Shown one piece after another: positions 6,870-14,155 of a DNA stretch of 64,000 nt. Source of the DNA: Bryobacterales bacterium (GTDB taxonomy: Bacteria; Acidobacteriota; Terriglobia; Bryobacterales; Bryobacteraceae); NCBI GenBank assembly GCA_019261985.1, contig JAFAQY010000072.1, positions 1 through 64,000 on the forward strand, given 5' to 3'. Numbering within the stretch: position 1 is the stretch's first letter; each line of letters opens with the position of its first letter. A program made the translations under genes and the position numbers. The notes beneath the pieces are model-generated. The model was not told the origin of the DNA and did no database searches. It saw nothing but the letters and a program-made list of their open reading frames with translations.

Positions 6870-9797
6870 ATGATTCCCAGGCCTGGAAGCCTGCGCACAT
6901 TAATCGTCTGCTTCCTTCCGCTGCTGGCTGGGCAAGCAATTGCCCAGGATCAGAATCCTCAGCCCCAGACACCTCCTCCACCGAAACCCGCGAAACAGAA
7001 TCCGTTTGAAACTGTTCCCGTGGCGCCTCAGGAACCAAAACCTGAGCCGGCCAAACCCGCTCCGACGCCTCAGGTGCAAACAGTTTCGCCGGACCGGCCC
7101 CCGGAGGATATCATTGAGGCGATCGACTTTCGGGGCGTGCGCCGCGTGCCGCAGGATACACTGCGCGCAATGATTTTCACAAAGCCGGGCGATCCGTATA
7201 ACGAAGAATCGCTCCACCGCGATTTCATGGCCCTATGGAATACGAACCGGTTCGATGACATCCACATGGAGCGGGAAGCGGGCACGCGAGGCTGGATCAT
7301 TCGCTTCGTGCTGGTGGAACGGCGCATCGTGCGGTCCATTAAATATGACGGCCTCAAGTCCCTTCAACAATCGGAAGTTCTAGACCGCTTCAAGGAACGC
7401 AAGGTGGGCTTGAGCGTGGAATCGCAATACGACCCGAATAAAGTTCAGCGCGCGAAAAATGTGCTGCTCGACTATTTGGCGGAGCGCGGACGCCAGTTCG
7501 CTACTGTGGAACCAGAGATTCGCCAAGTGCCTCCGTCTTCGCTTGAGATCACCTTCAAAGTGGACGAGGGTCCCAAAGTCAAGGTGAATCAGATCACGTT
7601 TACGGGAAATCAGGTTTTCAGTCATCGAGTGCTGCTGCGCGCCATGAAAGCGCTGCGTCCCATCGGTATTCCGTATTCGATTTTCTTCGAGAGCCTGTTT
7701 CCAAGGACCTACGATTCCACCAAACTCGAAGACGATATATCGCGCCTGGAGCTTTTTTACAAAGATAACGGATTCTTCAAGGCGCATGTCACGGATTCTT
7801 CCACGCAAATCGTCGATACCGGCGGCGGGCGCTTCCGGTTGCCATTGTTCTGGTCTAACAAGCCCGGCAAAGGCGTCGACATCAAGATCGGATTGGAAGA
7901 AGGACAGCTCTATTATCTAAACCAGGTGAATTATGTTGGGGTGAAGGCTTTCCGCACGCCCGAAACGCTGTTCGCTTCCACATTCGGGAAGCCGGGCGAT
8001 GTCTTCTCCACCGCGAAACTTCGCAAGGGCTTTGAAGAGGTCCGGAAGCTCTACGGCAACTTCGGTTATATCAACTTCGTCGCCGAGCCGGATTTCGAAG
8101 AGATCCCGGGAAGCAACAAGATCAACCTGACACTAACGTTCGATGAAGGCAGGCAGTTCTTCGTGCGCCGTATCGACTTCTCGGGAAATACAACCACCCG
8201 CGATAAAGTCATCCGGCGCGAGCTGCTGATCGACGAAGGGGATATTTTCAATACGCGGCTGTGGGAGCTGAGTATTCTTCGTTTGAACCAGCTCGGCTAT
8301 TTCGAGACGCTGAAGGAAGATGAATCCGTCGACATCAAAACGGACACCAAAACCGACACGGTCGACATCACGCTCAAGGTCAAGGAGCGGGCCAAGAACT
8401 CGATCCAGTTGCAGGGCGGCGTATCCGGCATCGCGGGCAGCTTTTTGGGGCTTTCGTATTCGACAAATAACTTCCTCGGTTTGGGAGAAACGCTCAGTAT
8501 CGGCGGCCAGGTCGGGACGCGCATGCAAAACGTGAACTTCAGTTTCACTCAGCCTTATTTCCTTGACCGGCCGTTGGCGGCGGGTTTTACGGTCTTCATA
8601 CAGCGCTTCAATTACGACCAGGCTCGCGAAGCTTCCATTCTGGCGGGAGCGAATTTGCTAAGCGCCTATCAGGGCCTCGGCGCCCAGAATCTGTTGAACT
8701 ATGTGTCGAATTCGAAGGGGTTCACGGTTTTTAGCAGCTACCCCCTGAAACGGAGCTTCGCCCGCGTCGGGCTGAGCTACGGCTATACCTGGCAGAATAT
8801 TCAGACGCTCACTACAGCGGCGCAGGTCTATTACGATTATTTGAACTTCCTGAATTTCAACGGTCCTAATGCCCTGAGCGGTATTCGATCCTCGAACATC
8901 ATTCCTAGTTACACTTACAATTCGGTTAACCATCCAATCAGTCCGACCGGTGGCAAGAGCTTGTCTGTGTCCACGACTTTCTCCGGTAGCTTCCTCGGCG
9001 GAAATGTGAATCAAATTATGCCGGTGATCGATGGCCGCTACTTCCGCAAGGGATTTAAGACGGGACACGTTATCGGGATGCACTTCACCGCTCGGTATCT
9101 TACCGGGTACGGCAGCAAAGTAGCGCCGCCGTTCAACCGGTTTTATATCGGCGGCGAAAACGATATCCGCGGATTTGAGAACTGGGGCGTAAGCCCGATC
9201 GCGTACGTGCCGTCCACCGGCACCGTGAACGTGTACAACGCTGACGGCACTCCGCGGCAACAGAAATATATCGATCCCAGCACGGGCGCGGTCAGTCTGG
9301 TTAACGTTACCCAGCAGGTTCCGAGTTATCAGCTTGTGTTTCCCGGCGGAGATGGAAGTCTGGTTGGCAACCTTGAATACCGCATCCCGATTGCCGGCCC
9401 CGTCACAATGGCGATTTTTCTGGATGCCGGAGTCAATCGCATTCTGAACACGACGCAGTTGGAGTTGAACGCCGGGCACATCGCACAATTAAACCAACAG
9501 TTCCCGGAGGCCGGCTTCGTGAACAAAGCCCTGGTCGCCCCCGGAACCCAGGCCGTGCGCATGTCTACCGGTATCGAGATCCAAGTGCTGATGCCGGTTG
9601 TAAACGCGCCCTTCCGCATCTATTGGGCCTACAATCCCCTGCGTGTGGACGAGTATTTGCAGCCGCCAATTGCGGCTGATCGGAGCTACTTCCCGAATTC
9701 GGCAACGTACAATAACGCTATTTCAGTCCTGGGACAGCCGCTGCCGTTCTTCGAAAAGAGTTCGATTTTCCGCTTCACCGTGGGGCGGACCTTCTGA
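6870..9797 (+). CDS. bamA: Outer-membrane protein assembly factor BamA
   Basis: Omp85-family insertase that folds beta-barrel proteins into the outer membrane. The 975-residue product begins with a signal peptide (LIVCFLPLLAGQAIAQ) and a Pro/Lys/Gln-rich linker to about residue 70. Five POTRA-like repeats follow (starting IEAIDFRGVRRVP, SIKYDGLKSL, VNQITFTGNQVF, LNQVNYVGVKAF, VRRIDFSGNTTT). The C-terminal barrel starts near ERAKNSIQLQGGVSG and ends in SIFRFTVGRTF, with the terminal Phe expected of an outer-membrane protein. A RGFENWG block resembles the conserved barrel loop-6 region. At 975 residues it is longer than E. coli BamA (810), mostly through the linker and barrel loops. A skp-like gene lies 144 bases downstream, the common arrangement. 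Confidence 0.95.
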   Translation: MIPRPGSLRTLIVCFLPLLAGQAIAQDQNPQPQTPPPPKPAKQNPFETVPVAPQEPKPEPAKPAPTPQVQTVSPDRPPEDIIEAIDFRGVRRVPQDTLRAMIFTKPGDPYNEESLHRDFMALWNTNRFDDIHMEREAGTRGWIIRFVLVERRIVRSIKYDGLKSLQQSEVLDRFKERKVGLSVESQYDPNKVQRAKNVLLDYLAERGRQFATVEPEIRQVPPSSLEITFKVDEGPKVKVNQITFTGNQVFSHRVLLRAMKALRPIGIPYSIFFESLFPRTYDSTKLEDDISRLELFYKDNGFFKAHVTDSSTQIVDTGGGRFRLPLFWSNKPGKGVDIKIGLEEGQLYYLNQVNYVGVKAFRTPETLFASTFGKPGDVFSTAKLRKGFEEVRKLYGNFGYINFVAEPDFEEIPGSNKINLTLTFDEGRQFFVRRIDFSGNTTTRDKVIRRELLIDEGDIFNTRLWELSILRLNQLGYFETLKEDESVDIKTDTKTDTVDITLKVKERAKNSIQLQGGVSGIAGSFLGLSYSTNNFLGLGETLSIGGQVGTRMQNVNFSFTQPYFLDRPLAAGFTVFIQRFNYDQAREASILAGANLLSAYQGLGAQNLLNYVSNSKGFTVFSSYPLKRSFARVGLSYGYTWQNIQTLTTAAQVYYDYLNFLNFNGPNALSGIRSSNIIPSYTYNSVNHPISPTGGKSLSVSTTFSGSFLGGNVNQIMPVIDGRYFRKGFKTGHVIGMHFTARYLTGYGSKVAPPFNRFYIGGENDIRGFENWGVSPIAYVPSTGTVNVYNADGTPRQQKYIDPSTGAVSLVNVTQQVPSYQLVFPGGDGSLVGNLEYRIPIAGPVTMAIFLDAGVNRILNTTQLELNAGHIAQLNQQFPEAGFVNKALVAPGTQAVRMSTGIEIQVLMPVVNAPFRIYWAYNPLRVDEYLQPPIAADRSYFPNSATYNNAISVLGQPLPFFEKSSIFRFTVGRTF

Positions 9798-9941
9798 TCT
9801 TTATTGAGGGCGGCATCGCGCCGCTCGCATGTTACGATGAAAATTAGACTTAGGAAGCGTACAGGACGCAGGGCATCCTCATCATGGCGGGACAAAGCCC
9901 CCGCGGCGTCCATTGTGCGCAACAAATAAGGAGTTGTCGCT

Positions 9942-10607
9942 GTGAAAACCAAGGCTGGGAAAAATACTCAATTTGCTCTGATGTTGCTCTCTCTTGCCTC
10001 CGCCGGCATCGCCACCGCGCAGGCGCCCGCGCCCACCAAATTTTGCGTCCTGCAGGCTGAGGCCGCGCTGGTCAGCACCAAAGACGGTCAAGCCGCGGTA
10101 GCCGAGTTACAGAAGATCCTGGACCCGAAAAAGGCCGACCTTGAAAAAAAGCAAAGCGCTATCAAGGAAAAGCAAGATCAACTGGCGAAAGGCGGCAACA
10201 CTATGTCGCAAACAGCCAAGGATAACCTGACCCGCGACATTGATACCATGAACAAGACTTTTACCCGCGAGGTGGAGGATTACAATGCCGAGGCCGAAAA
10301 TCAGCAGCGCAAGGTAATGGATCAGCTAAGCTCGCGGATGAAGCAGGTGCTGGACCTGTACGCAAAAGATCACGGCTGCATGGTGGTGTTCAACATCGCC
10401 GACCAGAACACTCCGATCGTATATTTTTCAGACACTGCGGACATAACGGCCGGAGTAGTCGATATGTACGATAAGACGTCGGCCTCGCCCGCCAAACCGG
10501 CTGGAGCGAAACCAACTTCAACCACGCCATCGCCAACGAAGCCGCCAGCCGCGACTGGCGCCACACCTGCTCCAACAACGCCGTCACCGGCGAAGAAGCA
10601 GCCGTAG
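9942..10607 (+). CDS. skp: OmpH/Skp-family periplasmic chaperone
   Basis: Skp-type holdase that escorts outer-membrane proteins to BamA. The 221-residue product starts with a signal peptide (FALMLLSLASAGIATAQA), then the OmpH core: short strand FCVLQAEAAL, a long coiled-coil hairpin of Lys/Gln/Glu/Asp-rich helices (about residues 45-130), a closing strand MVVFNIADQNTPIVYFS and a helix DITAGVVDMYDK. The last ~50 residues are a Pro/Thr/Ala-rich tail not present in E. coli Skp. The GTG/ATG region has GGAG eight to ten bases upstream (aaGGAGttgtcgctgtg), so a GTG start at 9942 is supported. It follows bamA, and a hairpin follows its stop. Confidence 0.88.
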   Translation: MKTKAGKNTQFALMLLSLASAGIATAQAPAPTKFCVLQAEAALVSTKDGQAAVAELQKILDPKKADLEKKQSAIKEKQDQLAKGGNTMSQTAKDNLTRDIDTMNKTFTREVEDYNAEAENQQRKVMDQLSSRMKQVLDLYAKDHGCMVVFNIADQNTPIVYFSDTADITAGVVDMYDKTSASPAKPAGAKPTSTTPSPTKPPAATGATPAPTTPSPAKKQP

Positions 10608-10621
10608 TTACAGTGGGGGGC

Positions 10622-10647
10622 GACGAGGATTGCTTGCCATCCTCGTC
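10622..10647. terminator. Hairpin between convergent genes
   Basis: Arms GACGAGGAT (10622-10630) and ATCCTCGTC (10639-10647) pair perfectly across an 8-base loop, 14 bases after the skp-like stop. It touches the last bases of the convergent ROK gene. There is no T-run, so it may be a processing/stabilising hairpin or a Rho-assisted stop. It is preceded by GTGGGGGGC, resembling the ends of the palindromic repeat family of this window. Confidence 0.5.
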
Positions 10648-11386
10648 ATTGATCTGAGCTCCCGCGAGCAGACGCTCGACGAGGTTTATTGTCTGCCTTG
10701 GCCCGTGTCACCGTTCCGCTCCACAGGCGTAATCCGCCGCGAAACGCGTTGGTATTTGCCCCGAGCCGGGCTTTGGGCGGCAGAACTTTAAGCAGCTTCG
10801 CATTGCCCCCACCGAGCACGATGTAGTCGCATTCCAGAGCCGCGCTGAGTTTTTCGACGGCATCCGCTACATGCCGTTGCCATTTTTTCTTTCCGAGCCT
10901 TTTAAGGCCTCGCAAGCCCAAATAATCTTCGTAAGTGCGGCCGCCCTTGTATGGCAGATGACCTAGCTCCGCCGGCAGAAGGACTCCATCGGCGATCAAC
11001 GCTGAGCCGAGTCCCGTTCCGAGTCCGAGGAATAGCATGCGGCCGCCGTCGTAGCTTCCTACGGCCTGCATTGCCGCGTCATTCACGAGCTTTACCGGAT
11101 GGCCCAAAGCTTTCTCGAAATCGAAGCCTACCCAGCCGCCACCCAGGTTGTGAGGTTCGGCGACCGGCTTTCCTGCAAGCACTGGTCCGGGATAACCGAT
11201 CGATACCGCGGTGAACTTCCAGCCCTTGGCGGCCTTTAAAACGGCGGCCACCATTTGCCGCGACGTGAGCTTAGGGCCGGACGGAAGTTTAACCGGCTCT
11301 TTGCGCCCTTGCAGGTACAGTTTAATGTGGGTTCCGCCCACATCGATCACGAGGATCTTGCGGTTCGTCGAGTTAGCTCGGGGCAC
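10646..11386 (-). CDS. ROK-family glucokinase, polyphosphate-glucokinase-like
   Basis: Predicted cytosolic sugar kinase of 246 residues. It carries the phosphate-1 motif DVGGTHIK (residues ~15-22), the sugar-binding block GYPGPV...NLGGGWVGFDFEKALG, the catalytic NDAAMQAVG with Asp as general base and the phosphate-2 motif LGLGTGLGSALI. The EPHNLGGGW and TGLGSALIADG blocks resemble polyphosphate/ATP glucokinases (PPGK), but the phosphate donor cannot be read from the sequence. No ROK zinc Cys cluster is present, also as in PPGK. The basic C-terminal tail (TRAKADNKPRRASARGS) is unusual. It is followed on the same strand, upstream, by two membrane genes; the 9-base gap to the first suggests co-transcription. 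Confidence 0.82.
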   Translation of the reverse strand: MPRANSTNRKILVIDVGGTHIKLYLQGRKEPVKLPSGPKLTSRQMVAAVLKAAKGWKFTAVSIGYPGPVLAGKPVAEPHNLGGGWVGFDFEKALGHPVKLVNDAAMQAVGSYDGGRMLFLGLGTGLGSALIADGVLLPAELGHLPYKGGRTYEDYLGLRGLKRLGKKKWQRHVADAVEKLSAALECDYIVLGGGNAKLLKVLPPKARLGANTNAFRGGLRLWSGTVTRAKADNKPRRASARGSSDQ

Positions 11387-11395
11387 GCCAGCCGT

Positions 11396-11890
11396 TTATA
11401 CGAAGCCGATCGCTCGACCCATTACGCCGATGCCGAACCATAGGGCGAGAGACAAAACAGCGCCAAACTTTGCGATTAACGGAATGGTTGGCGTATCGAT
11501 ATTGCTGGCTTTTCGAAAGATTGTGTAGTGGAATACGATCGCGGATACCAGCAGGATCATCTTCGGCAAAAACGCCATGTTGTCATAGGCCTTCAGAGGC
11601 TCTGCCATGAAGAGGATCCAACCGGTGACTAGAATGAGTACTAAGCTGCAGCCGATATAGGTCCGCAGCTCATTCGAGATCCGGAAGGGAGTAAACTTGC
11701 GGGCCCCTAAACCGAGCAAGCGCAAATCCAGCAGCAGAATGGATCCAAGCAGCACCACCAGCGCCAGGATGTGAATGGTCTCGGTTAACGGGAACACCCA
11801 GGTAGTGGCTTTAATCGCATTACAGAGCCACGTATCGTCGCACCACTTGAACAGTGGATAGGTGAAGGGAAAGAACGCCGAAAAACTCAA
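11396..11890 (-). CDS. Four-helix membrane protein, paralogue A (DUF6644-like)
   Basis: A 164-residue inner-membrane protein with four predicted helices: TIHILALVVLLGSILLLDL, GCSLVLILVTGWILFMAE, MILLVSAIVFHYTI and AKFGAVLSLALWFGIG. A pattern SFxxxxxW..D...........FP..E..H.L......... LRLLGL is shared with the neighbouring gene 11920-12414, so the two are tandem paralogues. The conserved His in the first and third helices could bind a haem or metal, which is speculation. I believe it belongs to DUF6644, but the name needs a profile search. It lies nine bases upstream of the ROK kinase gene. Confidence 0.75.
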   Translation of the reverse strand: MSFSAFFPFTYPLFKWCDDTWLCNAIKATTWVFPLTETIHILALVVLLGSILLLDLRLLGLGARKFTPFRISNELRTYIGCSLVLILVTGWILFMAEPLKAYDNMAFLPKMILLVSAIVFHYTIFRKASNIDTPTIPLIAKFGAVLSLALWFGIGVMGRAIGFV

Positions 11891-11919
11891 TTGACCTCCT
11901 GCGCCTAGGGGACGATACC

Positions 11920-12414
11920 TTACAAATTATACGCCGTGTAGCGGCCCGCGAAGATCACCATGGTCCAGGTGACAAGCGAGCAAACACCGGCGAACCGCGC
12001 CCGCGTAGGCGTTGGAAGCAGCGTGTCCCATTGCGAAGTAGTGCGGTCGATGGTGGAGTGGAATACGAGCGCATTCAGCCCGGCGACCACCAGGAAAATG
12101 ACCTTGATGCGGAAGTAAACGCTGTTATAGCACTTGATGGGCTCGGACCAGAACAACAGCACGCCCGTGCTGACCATCAGAAAAAACCCCGCGAATGTGA
12201 TCGGCAGGAACTGCCATTTCACGGTGGAAACCGGCTCGGTTCTCCAGAGCAGCCCCACCAGCCGCAAATCGTACATCATCACCGGCGCCATCATCAGGGC
12301 GAGGCCAAGAAGGTGCGATCCTTCAAGTACAGGAAAAACCAAAGTGGATTCGCGGATCTGGGTCCCGACGGATGTATCTTGGAGCCACTGGCAGAAACCG
12401 AGCAAAAAGGACAT
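11920..12414 (-). CDS. Four-helix membrane protein, paralogue B (DUF6644-like)
   Basis: A 164-residue tandem paralogue of the gene at 11396-11890 and equal to it in length. It starts MSFLLGFCQWLQDTSVGTQI, then FPVLEGSHLLGLALMMAPVM with a His in the same place, LRLVGLLWR, a second helix PITFAGFFLMVSTGVLLFWSEP, a third with IKVIFLVVAGLNALVFHSTI and a fourth SLVTWTMVIFAGRYTAYNL. The spacing of 29 bases to the downstream gene on the same strand suggests one transcript of B, A and ROK kinase. The cytochrome c gene is 218 bases upstream on the same strand, so a membrane redox role is possible but unproven. Confidence 0.75.
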   Translation of the reverse strand: MSFLLGFCQWLQDTSVGTQIRESTLVFPVLEGSHLLGLALMMAPVMMYDLRLVGLLWRTEPVSTVKWQFLPITFAGFFLMVSTGVLLFWSEPIKCYNSVYFRIKVIFLVVAGLNALVFHSTIDRTTSQWDTLLPTPTRARFAGVCSLVTWTMVIFAGRYTAYNL

Positions 12415-12590
12415 GAAGAAACGCCTCTTACGAACGAAATAAAGATCTTAGGAGCCTAACACGGGAAGGCCCGACGACCGGCTCAATGGGCACGTGAAGG
12501 AGTGCGCGACTTAACAATATCCCACCCGGATACTGCCTCCGTCAAGTGCCAGAAGACCGAGATGGCTGTCGGGCCGCCATCCGGCGACGG

Positions 12591-12632
12591 ATAACTGATA
12601 ACTGAAAACTGAAAGCTGATAACTGAAAACTG
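12591..12632. repeat. Six tandem heptamers abutting the cytochrome c stop codon
   Basis: Six consecutive 7-base units: ATAACTG, ATAACTG, AAAACTG, AAAGCTG, ATAACTG, AAAACTG, ending at the base before the stop codon of the minus-strand cytochrome gene. Consensus AWAACTG. The array has the same unit length as, and the same position against a stop codon as, the one at 2361. The rest of the 12415-12632 interval shows no gene. Confidence 0.85.
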
Positions 12633-13025
12633 CTACTTAACTTCCTTTTCGATCTGCTGTAGCAGCGGGATGTCCTTCGCGGCGGGCGCATCCGGAAGCG
12701 TTTTCAGATAAGCGTAAATGTCGGCCAGTTGGGCGTCTGAAATTACCTTCGCCGAATACGGGGGCATGCGGTTCGGCGCACCGGGATTCCGAACGAGCGC
12801 GACGAAGCCCTGCTGTGTCATTTTCATCGGGTTGAGGCGGTTTCCGGCCGGGCCGTTTTGCGCGGAAAATCCGTGGCAGCCGTAGCACGTATACTTGAGG
12901 AACAGCTCTTTGCCGTTTTTCGGGTCGCCTGCGGCGGCGCTGTTCCCCACCGGAGCCTGGGCGAATAAAGCGGCGCTGCCCAGAACCAGGGCTACAGCGC
13001 ATACGAGTTGAATCAATCTGTTCAT
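12633..13025 (-). CDS. Secreted mono-haem cytochrome c
   Basis: A 130-residue exported electron carrier. A signal peptide (LVCAVALVLGSAALFAQA) is followed by a class I cytochrome c fold: GDPKNGKELFLKYTC, the haem-binding CYGCH at residues 47-51, a probable axial Met87 in NRMPPYSA and the C-terminal helix DAQLADIYAYLKTLP. The pattern (MPPY..K..SDAQLADIYAYL) is common among periplasmic cytochromes of acidobacterial alcohol or sugar dehydrogenase systems; no such dehydrogenase is adjacent here. The ATG is followed at once by the hydrophobic leader, so this start is preferred over one ten bases upstream in another frame. Heptamer repeats abut its stop. Confidence 0.92.
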   Translation of the reverse strand: MNRLIQLVCAVALVLGSAALFAQAPVGNSAAAGDPKNGKELFLKYTCYGCHGFSAQNGPAGNRLNPMKMTQQGFVALVRNPGAPNRMPPYSAKVISDAQLADIYAYLKTLPDAPAAKDIPLLQQIEKEVK

Positions 13026-13104
13026 TGCCTTTCAAATATACTCCAGGTTTGTACTCTCCAGGTCTGGCGACGGTATCCGCGCAGGACTGTGCGTTCCGGC
13101 AGCG

Positions 13105-13154
13105 GGACCGGATGGGTTCGTTTTTGCGTGCGATGCACGCACCCGCTCCGGTCC
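13105..13154. other. Nested inverted repeats in the 13026-13299 spacer
   Basis: GGACCGGA (13105-13112) pairs with TCCGGTCC (13147-13154), and inside it TGCGTGC pairs with GCACGCA around a three-base loop (about 13125-13141). The spacer lies between the divergent cytochrome c gene and the secreted-protein gene at 13300. It could be a folded 5' leader of the latter or a protein-binding region. No ORF or tRNA was seen in the spacer. Confidence 0.35.
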
Positions 13155-13299
13155 GGGCTCACGAAGATGAGATGTCGTTTCGACGTGGCATTCGCGCATC
13201 ATTCGTCCGGATTTATTTTCATTCTTTCAATTATTTAGGCTATGGAACCCTGCTGGCGCCTCTTGACAATTGATATGGTCCGGGCGGGAGACAGATTGG

Positions 13300-14154
13300 A
13301 TGCGAAGAGCCCCATGCATGATTTTGGCGTGCGCCGCCGCGGCGCTGTCCGCGCAGACACAAATTGATTTGAAGACACAATCGAAATCGGTGGATTTCAG
13401 CGCGGCGCCCTCGACGAAGCCCTTACAGACCGGAGCGGTGCTTCCCGCTACCTGCACGGTTGGACAGATGTTCTTCAACACATCTGCCTCCAGCGGCCAA
13501 AATTTGTTTGGGTGCGTGGCGATGAACGCGTGGCTGCCGGAAACCGGGACCGCGGCCCTGACCATCCAAAATCAAGGCGTGCTGGTCGGGGCCCGCCCAA
13601 TCGTGGATTTCGCCACCGGGCTGGGAGTGCTGCAGGCCATCAGCGATACAGGAGTGAGCATCCTGGTGCAATCCAGCCTGGATACCGCCACGGCACAGAC
13701 GAAAGGCGGGCAGCAGTCCGGGCAGGCGCTTTTGTGCGCTTCGGCAAGCGGGTCGGCGAGCGCATACACATGCAGTCTTTCGCCGGCACTTACCATCTAC
13801 ACGCCGGGCATGCTGCTCCACTGGAAACCGGACGTGAGCGGAACGGGCGCGCCTGCAACACTGAACGTGGATGCGCTGGGCGCGATTCCGATCACTCTGG
13901 CCGACGGAGTTACGGCTCCGGGGCCGAGCGATATGGTGGCAGGCCGCACACAGGAAATCTGGTACGATGGCGCGAATTTTCGGTTGCTGAATTTGAACCC
14001 ATCCTCGGGAGTACTGGGCGAGGCACGTCCGGTCTGCGGCGCGGCAGTGCGGGGCCGCACGTGGTTTGTTGCGGGCGGCACAGGCGTGCAGGACAGTTTC
14101 ACGGTCTGCGCGAAGGACATCACCGGAACCTATGCGTGGAGGACGATTTACTAG
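13300..14154 (+). CDS. Secreted protein with phage tail-fibre-like beta domain
   Basis: A 284-residue product. The start ATG 13300 has GGGAG nine bases upstream and begins a signal peptide (RRAPCMILACAAAALSAQ). Residues ~30-80 contain a short Cys-bearing segment (LPATCTVGQMFFNTSA) typical of collagen-like or tail-fibre proteins. Residues ~150-240 read as YTCSLSPALTIYTPGMLL, GAPATLNVDALGAIPITL and VAGRTQEIWYDGANFRLL, matching the recurring tail-fibre pattern (Y..sPa...YtpG, GA.TLNV..LG..PI, aG....i.YDG..F.LL). The last 40 residues contain two Cys. It is followed one base later by a very large secreted protein gene, so the two are probably an operon. Function unknown; an adhesin or surface glycan binder is possible. 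Confidence 0.65.
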   Translation: MRRAPCMILACAAAALSAQTQIDLKTQSKSVDFSAAPSTKPLQTGAVLPATCTVGQMFFNTSASSGQNLFGCVAMNAWLPETGTAALTIQNQGVLVGARPIVDFATGLGVLQAISDTGVSILVQSSLDTATAQTKGGQQSGQALLCASASGSASAYTCSLSPALTIYTPGMLLHWKPDVSGTGAPATLNVDALGAIPITLADGVTAPGPSDMVAGRTQEIWYDGANFRLLNLNPSSGVLGEARPVCGAAVRGRTWFVAGGTGVQDSFTVCAKDITGTYAWRTIY

Positions 14155-14155
14155 C

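Noticed and set aside
12591-12632. Tandem repeats considered as CRISPR
   Set aside because: Units are 7 bases with no spacers, and there are no cas genes in the window.
13263-13268. Perfect TTGACA before the 13300 gene
   Set aside because: No -10-like hexamer at 15-19 bases, so no promoter is claimed.
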